A stretch of DNA of 24,189 nt from a virus. The translations under genes were made by a program, and so were the position numbers. Numbering within the stretch: the first letter of the stretch is position 1; every line of letters begins with the position of its first letter. Shown here piece after piece: positions 24,175-24,189 of the stretch. The stretch spans positions 1 to 24,189 of the IMG/VR virus record IMGVR_UViG_3300025401_001154, one strand, 5' to 3'. Below the pieces are notes generated by a model. The model was not told the DNA's origin and did no database searches. It saw only the letters and a program-made list of their open reading frames with translations.

Positions 24175-24189
24175 TATGATGAGACCGTG
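24118..24189. repeat. 22-bp perfect inverted repeat ending at the window edge
   Basis: 24118-24139 is the exact reverse complement of 24168-24189. The inner copy encodes conserved nadV residues (GHYDETV); the edge copy replaces the expected QYPPGT region. Best explained as a fold-back at a contig end. Confidence 0.85.

Overview
The window looks like part of the genome of a large tailed phage of the T4 superfamily type infecting a Gram-negative bacterium. The evidence is an extremely dense tRNA array, repeated T4-type late promoters (TATAAATA and close variants) in front of small genes, homing endonucleases of several classes, a phage-type nicotinamide phosphoribosyltransferase, and host-type sigma-70 promoters (TTGACA, 16-17 nt, TATAAT-like). 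A phage-encoded outer-membrane beta-barrel with an N-terminus typical of sphingomonad proteins (DFTGPRVEATAGY) hints at an alphaproteobacterial host; that is inference.

Layout. 1-1290: two minus-strand genes, one a GT-B glycosyltransferase. 1296-17607: a minus-strand array of about 40 tRNA and tRNA-like genes covering most amino acids (I see no clear Gly, Cys or Asp gene). Between them lie small phage genes, four HNH endonucleases placed at or near the 5' end of a tRNA gene (a fifth HNH gene lies further from its neighbour), a PD-(D/E)XK-like endonuclease on the plus strand, a SpeD-like protein, a cyclic-phosphate-processing receiver-like protein, a repeat protein, and many structured non-coding elements with long closing helices. 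17610-18260: a structured stretch, a strong terminator and a 48-codon ORF. 18257-21152: a compact minus-strand run (hypothetical, SGNH hydrolase, AAA+ ATPase, PTH2-like protein, small genes) with several ATGA start-stop overlaps. 21207-22156: beta-barrel gene and a small gene, each with its own sigma-70 promoter. 22233-24189: a plus-strand GIY-YIG endonuclease convergent with the 5'-truncated nadV-like gene, whose window end is a 22-bp inverted repeat that looks like an assembly fold-back.

Two things stand out. First, the spacers of the tRNA array hold structured RNAs. Four share a closing-helix motif (RNA strand UURGAUGAA...UUCUUCYAA with one U-U mismatch), and others enclose tRNA-like cores in 10-16 bp helices without CCA. 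Several tRNA genes carry intron-like insertions; removing 62 nt from one gives a perfect tRNA-Leu(UAA) anticodon arm. Second, many small genes, including most of the endonucleases, start with a late promoter embedded in or next to a hairpin that hides the Shine-Dalgarno sequence. Early read-through transcripts should be silent and late transcripts translatable, as known for T4 e, soc and I-TevI. A few other genes have promoters so close to ATG that the mRNA should be leaderless.

All structures were folded by eye, so coordinates of helices are direct readings but the folds and functions are inference.
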